Shown: positions 1-8,306 of the stretch, piece by piece | How positions within the stretch are numbered: position 1 is the stretch's first letter | How the letters are laid out: the number at the start of each line of letters is the position of its first letter | DNA from: Planctomycetota bacterium | GTDB taxonomy: Bacteria; Planctomycetota; Planctomycetia; Gemmatales; HRBIN36 | Reading direction: 5' to 3' | DNA length: 64,000 nucleotides | NCBI GenBank assembly: GCA_014584395.1 | Contig: JACTMY010000018.1 | Coordinates: 528,342 to 592,341, forward strand | Position numbers and translations under genes: made by a program | Notes under the pieces: generated by a model | The model's input: the letters and a program-made list of their open reading frames with translations, nothing else | Databases searched by the model: none | Told to the model about the DNA's origin: nothing

Positions 1-971
1 AGGTCCTCCGCCAGGTCCGCCGCCGAGGCATACCGTTTCCTTGGCTCCTTTTGCAGGCACTTGAGGCAGATGGTCTCCAAATCACTGGGCGTCTTGGGTT
101 GAAGCTGGCTCGGCGGCACCGGGTCGCAATGAATCACCTGCATGGCCGTGTCGATGGGCGTCGCGGCCTTGAAGGGCGGCCTTCCCGTGAGCATCTCATA
201 TAGGATGGCGCCGATGGCGTAGATGTCCGTCCACGGGCCAATCTTCTTCAACTCCCCGCCGGCCTGCTCGGGGGCCATGTAGCTGGGCGTGCCCACGATG
301 GCGCCCGTGGTCGTGTGGCCCGTGGCGCTGTCCAATTGCTTGGCCAGGCCAAAATCGGTGATCTTGGGATGGCAGGACTGAATGGGGATGTCCTGATCGG
401 CGGGAGCGGCCGATGATTGCGAGGACGCGAACAGTTGATCGGTCGAACTGACCTCGAGCAAGATGTTGGCGGGTTTCAAATCGCGGTGGACAATGCCTTG
501 CCCATGGGCGACATGGATCGCATCGGCAACGGCGGCGGCCAGGCGCGCCGCTTCCCGGGCGGGCAAGGGCGTCCCCGCCATTTTCTTGTCCAGGCTGCCC
601 TGCGCGGCGTATTCCAACGCCAGATAGGGTTGTCCTTGCCATTCACCGACTTCGTAAATCTGCACCAAATGAGGATGGCGCAGCCTGGCGATGGCCTCGG
701 CTTCCGTTCGCAGCCGGCTCAAACGCTCATGCCCCGCATTGGTCCCGCCCAGGATCATCTTCAGGGCGACCCAGCGCTTCAAGGGTAGATGCTGGGCCAG
801 AAAGACAACGGCCATCCCGCCCCGGCCCAACTCCCGCAGAAGCTGATAGCCCGGCGGCGCCGGCCCCAGTTCCGTCCCCGCGGAACCCACGTGGTCCAGC
901 GTCGGTGCATCCACGGGCGCCGGGTCGGGCTTGAGGAGCGTCGGCGTGTCTTCGATCGGCGACTGCGACAT
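1..971 (-). CDS. Hanks-type serine/threonine protein kinase (C-terminus cut by window edge)
   Basis: This is a PknB-like protein kinase, which phosphorylates Ser/Thr on partner proteins. After a Pro/Thr-rich leader of about 40 residues the catalytic domain starts with YQLLRELGRGGMAVVF (glycine-rich loop). VALK follows with the ATP-anchoring Lys, then the catalytic loop HRDLKPAN, the metal-binding motif ITDFGLA, and SYMAPEQ at the end of the activation segment. The domain reads on to CLKCLQKEPRKRY close to the window edge. All catalytic residues are present, so it should be active. Whether it carries a membrane segment or sensor domain, as many planctomycete kinases do, cannot be seen. The start is an ATG at 971. 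No neighbour suggests a substrate. Confidence 0.93.
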   Translation of the reverse strand, partial: MSQSPIEDTPTLLKPDPAPVDAPTLDHVGSAGTELGPAPPGYQLLRELGRGGMAVVFLAQHLPLKRWVALKMILGGTNAGHERLSRLRTEAEAIARLRHPHLVQIYEVGEWQGQPYLALEYAAQGSLDKKMAGTPLPAREAARLAAAVADAIHVAHGQGIVHRDLKPANILLEVSSTDQLFASSQSSAAPADQDIPIQSCHPKITDFGLAKQLDSATGHTTTGAIVGTPSYMAPEQAGGELKKIGPWTDIYAIGAILYEMLTGRPPFKAATPIDTAMQVIHCDPVPPSQLQPKTPSDLETICLKCLQKEPRKRYASAADLAED

Positions 972-1312
972 AGGTGTGTCACTTCTTTGCGTTTATTCCC
1001 TGTCTACAGGACCGAAGCACCATCCACGCTGGTTGGCCGCTATTTTACCAAATCGCCAAGCCCGACGATGGGAAAATGTTGGTCCTTTCAGCCAACTTCT
1101 GCTGGCATAGGCGGCCCTGGCGGCGTTCTTGTAATCAATGACCGACAGATGTCCTCGGCTTGCTGACCCCCTTTTAACAACGTCGATGCCAGCAGTGAAA
1201 AATCGTCCGCAACAAGACTGGCAATCGCGGTTGAGCGCGTTACACTGGGAGACAGTGGGCCTGTCCTACCCCATGCAATCTCCCCGCACTTGACCGAGGA
1301 AGTGACCCCGCG
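972..1312. other. Intergenic stretch between divergent genes
   Basis: About 340 bases separate the kinase (leftward) from the secreted protein at 1313 (rightward), so promoters for both should lie here. A TTACACT element near 1239-1245 could be a -10 box for the rightward gene, but no good -35 stands in front of it. Open frames crossing the region show no recognisable protein. No repeat or hairpin was noticed. Confidence 0.4.
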
Positions 1313-2194
1313 ATGAAGCCTTCCTTTTTCACCTCGCTGCTGCTGACGGGATGGTGTCTTGGCGGCATGACAACGCTGCCTCTGCACGCCGATGAAACCG
1401 AGGCCTTTCGGGAAGAACAAACGAAAGCCGCGAGCCATCTTTGGAAGAATGTGATCACGCAAGGATTGGACCCGAACGTCCACGCCACGACCAATTTTCT
1501 TCTGGTTGGCACGGTCGATGCTCGGGTTTTGGAGTCGATGGGCAAGGTGGCGGAAAAGGTGCTGCCCACGCTTCGGACCAATCTCGACTTTGGCGAGAAC
1601 GAAACCATCTGGGAGGGGCGGTTGGTCATTCATGCCGCCAAGCTCCGACCCCATTTTCAGATGCTGTTCTCCAAGGTCAAAAAGTCCCGCCCGGGCAACG
1701 ATGAAATCTCCACCTTCGTGCATCAGGGCCGGCAATCGTTCATTCTGCTCGGGCCTCCCTTGACGGGCAATCGCAAGGTCAGCCACGAGCACGACCTCAT
1801 CACCCAACTGGCGGGGGTGATGCTGACGCATCGCCGGGAGATCAATCTCATCCCCGATTGGTTGATTCAGGGGTATGGCCGCAGCGAACTTTACCGCTAT
1901 TCACCGCGCAGCTTTACTCAAGAGCGGGTCGCCGCCGCACAGCTTTTGAGCCAGTCCAAGTACAACATCCATGAATTGATGGCGGGGAATCTCGGTCCGA
2001 TGGAAACGCAGATCCTGGGGGCGAGTCTGGCCGATTTTTTGGCCCACAGCCCGCAGATGAGCAAGTATTGGCCCTTGATGCTCGCCGCCTTGGGGTTGGA
2101 CGGCCAATCCCTCGACGACGCCATCAAGAACGCCAAGCTCGACCGTGATTTCGTCCAAAAAGCCTGGGTCGCCTGGTCGAAAAATCAGAAGTAA
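1313..2194 (+). CDS. Secreted protein, possibly a degenerate peptidase MA-like domain
   Basis: A 293-residue protein with an N-terminal signal peptide (hydrophobic segment at residues 5-24, cleavage plausible near LHADE). The central part contains IPDWLIQGYGR at about residues 181-191, resembling the LPxWLxEGxA signature next to the HExxH of gluzincin (peptidase MA-like) proteins. The preceding helix, where HExxH would lie, reads TQLAGVMLTHRRE and lacks the motif. If related, it is therefore probably not an active metallopeptidase. The family link is inferred from this short resemblance only; otherwise it is an uncharacterised exported protein. It stands alone, convergent with the signal-peptidase-like gene downstream. 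Confidence 0.6.
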   Translation: MKPSFFTSLLLTGWCLGGMTTLPLHADETEAFREEQTKAASHLWKNVITQGLDPNVHATTNFLLVGTVDARVLESMGKVAEKVLPTLRTNLDFGENETIWEGRLVIHAAKLRPHFQMLFSKVKKSRPGNDEISTFVHQGRQSFILLGPPLTGNRKVSHEHDLITQLAGVMLTHRREINLIPDWLIQGYGRSELYRYSPRSFTQERVAAAQLLSQSKYNIHELMAGNLGPMETQILGASLADFLAHSPQMSKYWPLMLAALGLDGQSLDDAIKNAKLDRDFVQKAWVAWSKNQK

Positions 2195-2218
2195 ATCCCT
2201 GCATGATCATCTTGGGAA

Positions 2219-3217
2219 TCATTTCAGAATCCGCAAGCGCGTCGTCGGCCAAAGGATCACGGCCGCCACGCCCTCGATGTGATCTCGCTTAACCGGCCCG
2301 AAGGCTCGCGAGTCCATCGAACGGCGCGAGAAATCCCCAAGCAGAAAATACTCATCCGCTTGCAATTGGACCGGCTTGTCCGGCGCGGCCCACGTCTGTT
2401 TGTCCCAACCGTCCAGATTGCTTTCGTATTGAATGAACCCAATCGCAGCTTCCTTGGGGGGATTTTGCCGCACGCCATCCACCCAGACTCCTTGCTCCTT
2501 GATCACTATCACTTCCCCGGGCAGCCCCAGCACGCGCATGACGGCCACCTTATCCTCGCCGACCGGCAATCGCACCAAGACCAGGTCCCAACGTTCTGGC
2601 GTCTGACCGGGTTCGATGAGGATGCGATCCGCAGGTTGGCGTTTAGCTTTTGGATCGTCGATAGGACTGGTATTGAGACAGAGCCGGCAGATGCCGAGTC
2701 GATCTTGCCGCGAGGCCCAATGTTCATTCAGTTCGTTGCCCACGTGGGCGGTCGCACCGCAGCGGGGGCACATGGCGTCAAAGTGGGGGCCGAGCAGCGT
2801 GGGCGCCATCGTGGAGCCTTGAACCGTCCACGCGGTCATCAGCCAAGGCTCGAAGGCCAGAGCCATGCTCGCCAACACCGCGGCCATGAGCAGCCAAGCG
2901 CCCGCGGCCGCCCCCATGGTTTGCCTCCAGGAGCCTGGCCAGAGCTGCCGGAGTAATAAAAGGCTCAACAAAAGCCAAACCAGCACCGCCCCCAAGAGGA
3001 TGGTGTCTTCGTATTCCGCCATGCCCTCGATCGTGGGCAGCACGCCAGCCATCAGGTAACAAGCAAAAGCCAGAAACACCATGCCGACGCCGCCCGCCAT
3101 GATGCGGTTGGTTCGAGCCCGGCTTGGCGGTTCCCGCCGCAGCACCCAGCGAAAATAAAGCACCAGCACGAACACCACCAAGTTGATCAGAATCACCAGG
3201 GTAACCAGCATCTTCAT
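2219..3217 (-). CDS. S26 signal-peptidase-like membrane protein with zinc-ribbon insertion and altered catalytic dyad
   Basis: About 332 residues with several N-terminal membrane segments, then a type I signal peptidase fold. The catalytic-serine box reads VQGSTMAPTLLG and is followed at once by a zinc-ribbon insertion (CPRC about 30 residues before CRLC), seen in planctomycete members of the family. The box that normally holds the general-base lysine (KRxxGLPGE) reads VMRVLGLPGE. The C-terminal LLGDFSRRSMDSRAFGPV matches the family GDN..SxDSR..G box. Aligned to the canonical SMxPTL and KR motifs, the Ser position is Thr and the Lys position is Met, so activity is doubtful. The fold assignment is firm; function as leader peptidase is not. 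ATG at 3217 was chosen for its purine-rich leader; an ATG at 3241 is also possible. Confidence 0.82.
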   Translation of the reverse strand: MKMLVTLVILINLVVFVLVLYFRWVLRREPPSRARTNRIMAGGVGMVFLAFACYLMAGVLPTIEGMAEYEDTILLGAVLVWLLLSLLLLRQLWPGSWRQTMGAAAGAWLLMAAVLASMALAFEPWLMTAWTVQGSTMAPTLLGPHFDAMCPRCGATAHVGNELNEHWASRQDRLGICRLCLNTSPIDDPKAKRQPADRILIEPGQTPERWDLVLVRLPVGEDKVAVMRVLGLPGEVIVIKEQGVWVDGVRQNPPKEAAIGFIQYESNLDGWDKQTWAAPDKPVQLQADEYFLLGDFSRRSMDSRAFGPVKRDHIEGVAAVILWPTTRLRILK

Positions 3218-3317
3218 GCCAAATCCATCCGCGGGAAGCATGGCGAGTTTCGTTATGATCGTCTATGATAAGCGTCATCGGCCGACGATCCACGCTTTTT
3301 TGTTGGAGACTGCCGCG

Positions 3318-4205
3318 ATGACTCAGCCCCTCGATCGCCGAACTTTTCTGCACACCTCGGCCGCCGCGACCGGCATGCTTGGCCTGGCGCCGCATTGGCC
3401 CGCATGCCCGGTGCAGCCGCGATCCAAGCCGCGCATCAAGTTGGCCGTCAAGTTTAGCATGGTGGCCACGAAGGACAGCATCTTCGACAAGTTCAAAATG
3501 TTGCGGGAGATCGGCTTCCAGGGCGTAGAACTCGACAGCCCCAACAACCTCGACCGCGATGAGGTCGTATCAGCCCGAGATCGAGCCGAAATCGATATCC
3601 ATGGTGTGATCGATTCGGTCCACTGGCGGGATACGCTCTCGCACCCCGACGCCCAAGTCCGCGATCGCGGCCGCGCCGCCCTGCTGACGGCTCTACGCGA
3701 TGCACACGCTTACAAGGCCGAGACCGTCCTGCTCGTCCCCGGCGTCGTCAACAAGGACGTTACCTACGAACAATGCTGGGAGCGCTCCCGGGCAGAGATC
3801 AAAAAAGTGCTCCCCGAAGCGGAAAAGCTGGGCGTCAAAATCGCCATCGAAGTCGTTTGGAACCATTTCATCACCAAGCCCGAGCAATTGATCGAATACG
3901 TCGACTCCTTCGATTCGACCTGGGTCGGGGCCTATTTCGACTGCAGCAACATGATCAAATTCGGCGTGAAGCCCGGCGATTGGATTCGCCAGCTTGGCCA
4001 GCGGATGCTGAAATTCGATTTCAAGGGCTACAGCAAGGAAAAGGGATGGGTGGAGATCGGCGAAGGCGACGAGGATTGGCCGGACATTCGGCAAGCCCTC
4101 GCCGAGATTGGCTATCATGGCTGGGCCACGGCCGAAGTCGGCGGCGGCGGCCGCGACCACTTGACCAAGGTTTATCATAAGATGAAGCACGTGCTGGACG
4201 TCTGA
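3318..4205 (+). CDS. Sugar phosphate isomerase/epimerase family protein with Tat-type signal
   Basis: A 295-residue TIM-barrel protein of the xylose isomerase-like/AP endonuclease 2 superfamily. The N-terminus LDRRTFLHTSAAATGMLG is a twin-arginine signal typical of exported planctomycete oxidoreductases and isomerases. Barrel motifs include FQGVELDSP, an acidic metal ligand in AIEVVWNHF, YFDCSNM, KFDFKGY and the final strand WATAEVGGGGR. The pattern of acidic residues suits a divalent-metal isomerase similar to hydroxypyruvate isomerase or IolE, but the substrate cannot be read from sequence. ATG at 3318 has TTGGAG nine bases upstream; ATGs further upstream would disrupt the signal. It precedes dapA in the same direction by 51 bases and may be cotranscribed. 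Confidence 0.85.
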   Translation: MTQPLDRRTFLHTSAAATGMLGLAPHWPACPVQPRSKPRIKLAVKFSMVATKDSIFDKFKMLREIGFQGVELDSPNNLDRDEVVSARDRAEIDIHGVIDSVHWRDTLSHPDAQVRDRGRAALLTALRDAHAYKAETVLLVPGVVNKDVTYEQCWERSRAEIKKVLPEAEKLGVKIAIEVVWNHFITKPEQLIEYVDSFDSTWVGAYFDCSNMIKFGVKPGDWIRQLGQRMLKFDFKGYSKEKGWVEIGEGDEDWPDIRQALAEIGYHGWATAEVGGGGRDHLTKVYHKMKHVLDV

Positions 4206-4256
4206 TCCATGCCCCCGTTTCCATTCCACCGCTTGATCGAGAGGTAGCCATCGCGC

Positions 4257-5141
4257 ATGAGCACCAAGGGAGAAATGTTTGCTGGCGTCAGCGTTGCCAT
4301 GATCACCCCGTTCCGCCAGGGCGAGGTGGACTATGCCGCGCTGGATCGGCTGGTGGATTGGCACGTGCAGCAGGGCACCGATTGCCTGGTCCCCGTGGGC
4401 ACGACCGGCGAGGCGCCAACGCTCTCCCACGATGAACATGAACGCGTCATCGCCGCGGTCGTCGACAAGGCGCAAAAACGCATCAAAGTGATGGCGGGGA
4501 CAGGTTCGAACTCCACGCGGGAGGCCATCCGGCTGACCCGATTCGCCCAAAAGGCGGGAGCCGACGGCGCTCTCGTCGTTGGCCCTTATTACAATAAGCC
4601 GACCCAAGAAGGCTATTGGCGGCACTACAACGAATTGGCCCAGATCGGCATCCCGATCATCATCTACAACATCCCAGGCCGGACCGCTTCCAATATCCTC
4701 CCCGAAACCATCATCAAATTGTCATCCTTGCCCCACATCGTCGGCGTCAAGGAGGCCACGGGATCACTCGATCAGGCCTCGCAAATTGCCCAAGAAACCG
4801 ACCTCACCCTCCTGAGCGGCGACGATTCGCTGACGCTGCCTTTGCTTAGCATTGGAGGTCGAGGCGTCGTCTCGGTCGTGGGCAACATCGTGCCTGGCGA
4901 TCTAAGCCAACTCGTCCGGTCCTACTTGAAAGGTCAACCTGCCGAAGCGCTCAAATGGCATCGCAAACTCTTCCCCCTGTGCAAGGATTTAATGAGCATC
5001 GCTACCAACCCCATTCCCGTGAAAACGGCCATGAAGCTGCTCGGCCGAGATGCGGGCGAGTTTCGGCTGCCGATGTGCGAATTGGACGCCGCGGGTGAAT
5101 CCAAGGTCAAACAGGCGCTCAAAGCTTACGGATTGTTATAG
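4257..5141 (+). CDS. dapA: 4-hydroxy-tetrahydrodipicolinate synthase
   Basis: DapA condenses pyruvate with aspartate semialdehyde, the first committed step to diaminopimelate and lysine, in the cytoplasm. At 294 residues it is full length. Visible signatures are VGTTGEAPT (residues 47-55, substrate-binding Thr pair), [10 protein letters not shown], the catalytic Tyr137 in [10 protein letters not shown] and the Schiff-base Lys165 in GVKEATGS. A late [11 protein letters not shown] strand matches the family. Diaminopimelate would fit a peptidoglycan-containing planctomycete. It follows the sugar isomerase-like gene on the same strand. Other members of the N-acetylneuraminate lyase superfamily are an alternative, but the motif set favours DapA. 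Confidence 0.93.
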   Translation: MSTKGEMFAGVSVAMITPFRQGEVDYAALDRLVDWHVQQGTDCLVPVGTTGEAPTLSHDEHERVIAAVVDKAQKRIKVMAGTGSNSTREAIRLTRFAQKAGADGALVVGPYYNKPTQEGYWRHYNELAQIGIPIIIYNIPGRTASNILPETIIKLSSLPHIVGVKEATGSLDQASQIAQETDLTLLSGDDSLTLPLLSIGGRGVVSVVGNIVPGDLSQLVRSYLKGQPAEALKWHRKLFPLCKDLMSIATNPIPVKTAMKLLGRDAGEFRLPMCELDAAGESKVKQALKAYGLL

Positions 5142-5512
5142 TCAAGCAAAATGGAGGGGATTAACGCTCAAGCGACAGCGATTGAGGCCTTGTTTCGCAT
5201 GAAAATTGAGGGCATAGGGTGAATTTAGCACGTGTAAACAGGACGCCAATTAGGGGTTATTTTCAGGTGTCGAACATATTTTTTGGCGTGACTTGAGTAA
5301 ATTCCGTAGAAATCTGAAAAAAATGCCCGGCGAATTTGACAACTATTCCATTATGGCTTAGGGTATCGATGTGCGGGAAAGACAACTTTGAAGCACAACG
5401 AGCACGGTTCATACCTACTCGAAAGCAGGCATTCTTGGTGTCTGCCAAACAACCCCGCATCACTGCTTAGTCGCCTGGTCGTCAGAATCGCGGACGGCCA
5501 ATGGGGGTAACC
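5142..5512. other. Intergenic region upstream of the pilin genes
   Basis: About 370 AT-richer bases with no convincing gene on either strand. The only signal noticed is a promoter-like TTGACA at 5336, listed separately. It probably carries the regulatory region of the two Flp pilin genes. Confidence 0.5.
5336..5364 (+). promoter_or_regulatory. Candidate sigma70-type promoter for the Flp pilins
   Basis: A perfect -35 hexamer TTGACA (5336-5341) is followed after 17 bases by TAGGGT (5359-5364), a 3/6 match to TATAAT. It lies about 150 bases upstream of the first pilin start. The assignment rests on the consensus match and position only. Confidence 0.35.
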
Positions 5513-5680
5513 ATGGTCTCCAAGATCAGGCAAACTGTGGTTGACTTTCTATGGAAGGAGGATGGGCCCACTGCTGTTGAATACGCCTTCATGCTAGCGG
5601 CGATTATCACCATCTGCATCGTGGCGATTCGAACCGTGGGATCCTCAACTTCCAACAATTTCAGCCGCGTGAACTTTTAG
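5513..5680 (+). CDS. Flp/Fap-type pilin, copy 1
   Basis: A 55-residue Flp pilin, the structural subunit of tight-adherence (Tad) type IVb pili. It has a short leader (MVSKIRQTVVDFLWKEDG), the pilin signature GPTAVEYAFMLAAI and one hydrophobic helix, then a short polar tail. The Glu of the VEY motif is conserved. ATG at 5513 lies just after GGGGGT; an in-frame ATG at 5501 is possible. It is followed 61 bases later by a second pilin of exactly the same length. No prepilin peptidase or Tad assembly genes are in the window. Confidence 0.85.
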   Translation: MVSKIRQTVVDFLWKEDGPTAVEYAFMLAAIITICIVAIRTVGSSTSNNFSRVNF

Positions 5681-5741
5681 TGTGTGACCGATCACTGTTG
5701 ATCGTTGAACTGGTTTCTTTACTTTCCTAGGGAGGTTTGTT

Positions 5742-5909
5742 ATGTTGGCTGCGATCAAACGTTTTCTGAAGAGCGAAGATGGCCCGACCGCGGTTGAATA
5801 CGCCGTGATGTTGGCCCTGATCATCGTGGTCTGCTTGGCCGCGATCAGCTTCCTCGGCGGCCGCGCGAGCAGCGTGTTCAGCAACGTCGGCAACACGATC
5901 GGCTCGTAA
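5742..5909 (+). CDS. Flp/Fap-type pilin, copy 2
   Basis: A second 55-residue Flp pilin. It has a leader (MLAAIKRFLKSEDG), then GPTAVEYAVMLALIIVV with the conserved VEY, and a helix ending in a Gly/Ser-rich tail. It shares the core GPTAVEYA with copy 1 but differs in most of the helix, so the pair is an old tandem duplication. The ribosome site AGGGAGGT (5729-5736) is strong, unlike that of copy 1, suggesting it is the major subunit. Its DNA is more GC-rich than that of copy 1. Confidence 0.92.
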   Translation: MLAAIKRFLKSEDGPTAVEYAVMLALIIVVCLAAISFLGGRASSVFSNVGNTIGS

Positions 5910-6021
5910 TTCCGTCTCGCTTTCAGAAAAGGCAGAGTGGCTTGTTCGCAAGCTCCTCTGCCTTTGCTTATGCGCTGATCACCATCCCTTCCCTCACCGC
6001 TCAGCCTCGCTCCTTTCGGCG

Positions 6022-6513
6022 TCAGCTATTCAACCAATGGGACGTCAGCATCCACAGAAGCGTTCCCGTCCCCTTGCGGACCGGGTCGTTGCTTTCGACC
6101 AAGGCCATGCCGCCCTTGGCATAGGCGATCCTGGCGCGCTTGCTGCCTATCAAATAGGCCGTGTGCAGCCCCAAGTCCGGTTCGTGACCGATCAATAGGA
6201 CGTGCTGATCTTGATGTTGTCTGAGCAGCTTGCAAAGTTTCTTGCTCGATCCGCCGGGCAGCAATTGCTCGCAGGCAATCACTTCCGATTGCGGTTGGCC
6301 GAGCTGCCGGGCCAGCTCTTCCGCGGTTTGCAAGGTGCGTTTCAGGGGGCTGCAAAAGATGCGGGTGATCGGAATATCCAAGCGTTTGAAGGCAGAGACA
6401 AGTCGTGCAACCTGCCGTAAACCCTCGTCACTGAGCGGACGTTCCTCATCGGTGGTGATATGTTGATGATCGACGGGCAAGGCGTCCGCATGACGAATTA
6501 AATAGATATTCAT
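6022..6513 (-). CDS. sixA: Phosphohistidine phosphatase SixA-like
   Basis: A 163-residue histidine phosphatase. SixA-type enzymes remove phosphate from phosphohistidine, for example on HPt domains or the PTS protein NPr. The N-terminal IYLIRHADA is the RHG-type motif with the catalytic His. FCSPLKRTLQTAEEL carries the second Arg, and LLIGHEPDLG the second catalytic His. The GHEPD form is characteristic of SixA rather than phosphoglycerate mutase. ATG at 6513 has AAAGGTG four bases upstream and is preferred to an upstream start at 6528. It stands alone on the minus strand. Confidence 0.88.
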   Translation of the reverse strand: MNIYLIRHADALPVDHQHITTDEERPLSDEGLRQVARLVSAFKRLDIPITRIFCSPLKRTLQTAEELARQLGQPQSEVIACEQLLPGGSSKKLCKLLRQHQDQHVLLIGHEPDLGLHTAYLIGSKRARIAYAKGGMALVESNDPVRKGTGTLLWMLTSHWLNS

Positions 6514-6668
6514 AACGCACCTTTTCAAAAACCCAACGTGGAGCGGCCGGGGTCTTCATGCTATCTTAGACGGCACGCGCAGAGGCGTCAAAGCCCAACT
6601 CGGATCCCACGGTCCATGGAAGCACGCTCCGCGGCGGTCCTTGGAACCCATGTTTGGATATTTGGTTC

Positions 6669-8306
6669 ATGCCGGAAGAGGCCTCGAAGAACTTGGATCA
6701 ACCTTCCCTGCCGGCGTCTTCCTCGGCTCAAACCCCGGATGCGCCAACAGACCTCCCTGGCCCATCCCAGGCCGCTGCCGAATTGGCTCCATCCCAGCCC
6801 TCCTCGATCCCAGCGCTCTTTATCCTGACCCTGTTGGCCCTGATGTTTTTCGTCACGATCGAAGGCGCCTGGCACCCCGGAGTGGATGTGGATGCCTGGT
6901 GGCATCTGCGCGTCGGCCAATGGATTGAACAGAAAAGGGAATGGCCAACGACCGATCCGTTTTCCCGTCATGGTTTGGAAACGGGTAAACCCTGGCATGC
7001 CTATAGCTGGCTGTTCGAGTGGACGCTGTATCGCCTGGAGCAGGCGATGGGCATTCGCGGCCTGGTCTTCTTGCGGTTGGGATTGGCGTTGACTCTGGTT
7101 TGGGGGTGGCTGTTCTTCTTGCAGCGCCGCGCCTTGCCGTACACCTGGATGACCGTGCTGTGGGTTTTCAGCTTCATGGTCATCGGCTCCAACCTCCTGA
7201 CCGAGCGGCCCTGGCTCATCACCATTGCGATCTCTCTCTGGACGATGGACGTGCTCTTGTCGGCGCGGGCGGGAAGGTGGTCGAGAGCCTATTGGTGCTT
7301 GCCTTTGGGGTACATGCTGTGGGCCAACGTCCACATTCAGTTCATCTATGGACTCGCCTTGATGGGGTTGGCGGTCGTAGCCCCGGGATTGGATCGATGG
7401 TTGAAGCGTCCAGTCCAGGCGAACTCTGCTCAGGAATGGCGCTCCTCCCTGTGGTGGAAATGGCTGGCCTTGACCTTGCTGTGCGCCTTAGCAACGTTGA
7501 TCAATCCCTATCACTTTCACCTTTACGAAGTGGTGCTCGACTATGCCAGCCAAACGGGGGCGTTCGACTGCGTGAGTGAACTGCAAGCCCCGCGGTTTCG
7601 GCATATCCGTGACTGGTTGGCCATGTTCCTTTTCGCTAGTGCCGTCATCGCCTGCGGCAGCCGCTGGCCCGGTTCGACGTTTGACGTGTTGCTCGTGGCG
7701 GGAACCGCGTTCGCTGGCCTTCGAGCTGTGCGCGATCTGTGGTATCTCGTGCTGGGCGCGGTGAGCATCCTGTCGCTGCAAACGCCCGCCATCTTCAAGA
7801 ATGAAATCGTGGTGACCTTTCGCTGGCCGCTTCATATGGGCTGGCTGCTCCTGGCCTGGTCCCTGGCGGCGGGGTTGCCCTGGCTGATCAAGGACGAAGA
7901 GTTTGCCAAGCAGGAACGACTCCAATATCCCGCCCTGGCGGTCCAGCACGTGCTTGAACAGCGCTATCCCGGTCCACTGTTTAACCATTTCGACTGGGGA
8001 GGCTACTTGATTTGGCGTTTGCCCGAATATCCCGTGTCGATGGATGGCCGAACCAATTTGCATGGCGACCGCCGCTTGGTCATGTCCCTCAACACCTGGA
8101 CGGGCATCACGCCCTTGCCGCCGGAGGCAGGGAAGCCTGCTCCCTATCCCGATTGGGATCAAAACCCGGATCTGCTTTCCGCCAGACTGGTCATTGCTCA
8201 GAAGGAAATGGCATTGACCAATCTGCTGCGCAAACACGCGGCTTTCCACAAGGTCTATGAGGATGATCGGGCCGTGGTGTTTATCCGCCGGAGAGGTTCG
8301 CCATGA
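6669..8306 (+). CDS. Polytopic membrane protein, GT-C glycosyltransferase-like
   Basis: About 545 residues with a Pro/Ser-rich cytoplasmic N-terminus and about ten membrane segments, then a soluble C-terminal part from about residue 410. An early loop has WHPGVDVDAWWHLRVGQW, resembling the first acidic loop of GT-C (dolichyl-phosphate-mannose type) transferases. The C-terminal FNHFDWGGYLIWRLPEYPV and SMDGRTN resemble a family of uncharacterised bacterial membrane proteins. A sugar-transferase role is inferred from topology and that loop, not from a full motif. The stop overlaps the aroB start by four bases (ATGA), so translation is likely coupled. A TTG at 6654 is an alternative start. Confidence 0.7.
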   Translation: MPEEASKNLDQPSLPASSSAQTPDAPTDLPGPSQAAAELAPSQPSSIPALFILTLLALMFFVTIEGAWHPGVDVDAWWHLRVGQWIEQKREWPTTDPFSRHGLETGKPWHAYSWLFEWTLYRLEQAMGIRGLVFLRLGLALTLVWGWLFFLQRRALPYTWMTVLWVFSFMVIGSNLLTERPWLITIAISLWTMDVLLSARAGRWSRAYWCLPLGYMLWANVHIQFIYGLALMGLAVVAPGLDRWLKRPVQANSAQEWRSSLWWKWLALTLLCALATLINPYHFHLYEVVLDYASQTGAFDCVSELQAPRFRHIRDWLAMFLFASAVIACGSRWPGSTFDVLLVAGTAFAGLRAVRDLWYLVLGAVSILSLQTPAIFKNEIVVTFRWPLHMGWLLLAWSLAAGLPWLIKDEEFAKQERLQYPALAVQHVLEQRYPGPLFNHFDWGGYLIWRLPEYPVSMDGRTNLHGDRRLVMSLNTWTGITPLPPEAGKPAPYPDWDQNPDLLSARLVIAQKEMALTNLLRKHAAFHKVYEDDRAVVFIRRRGSP

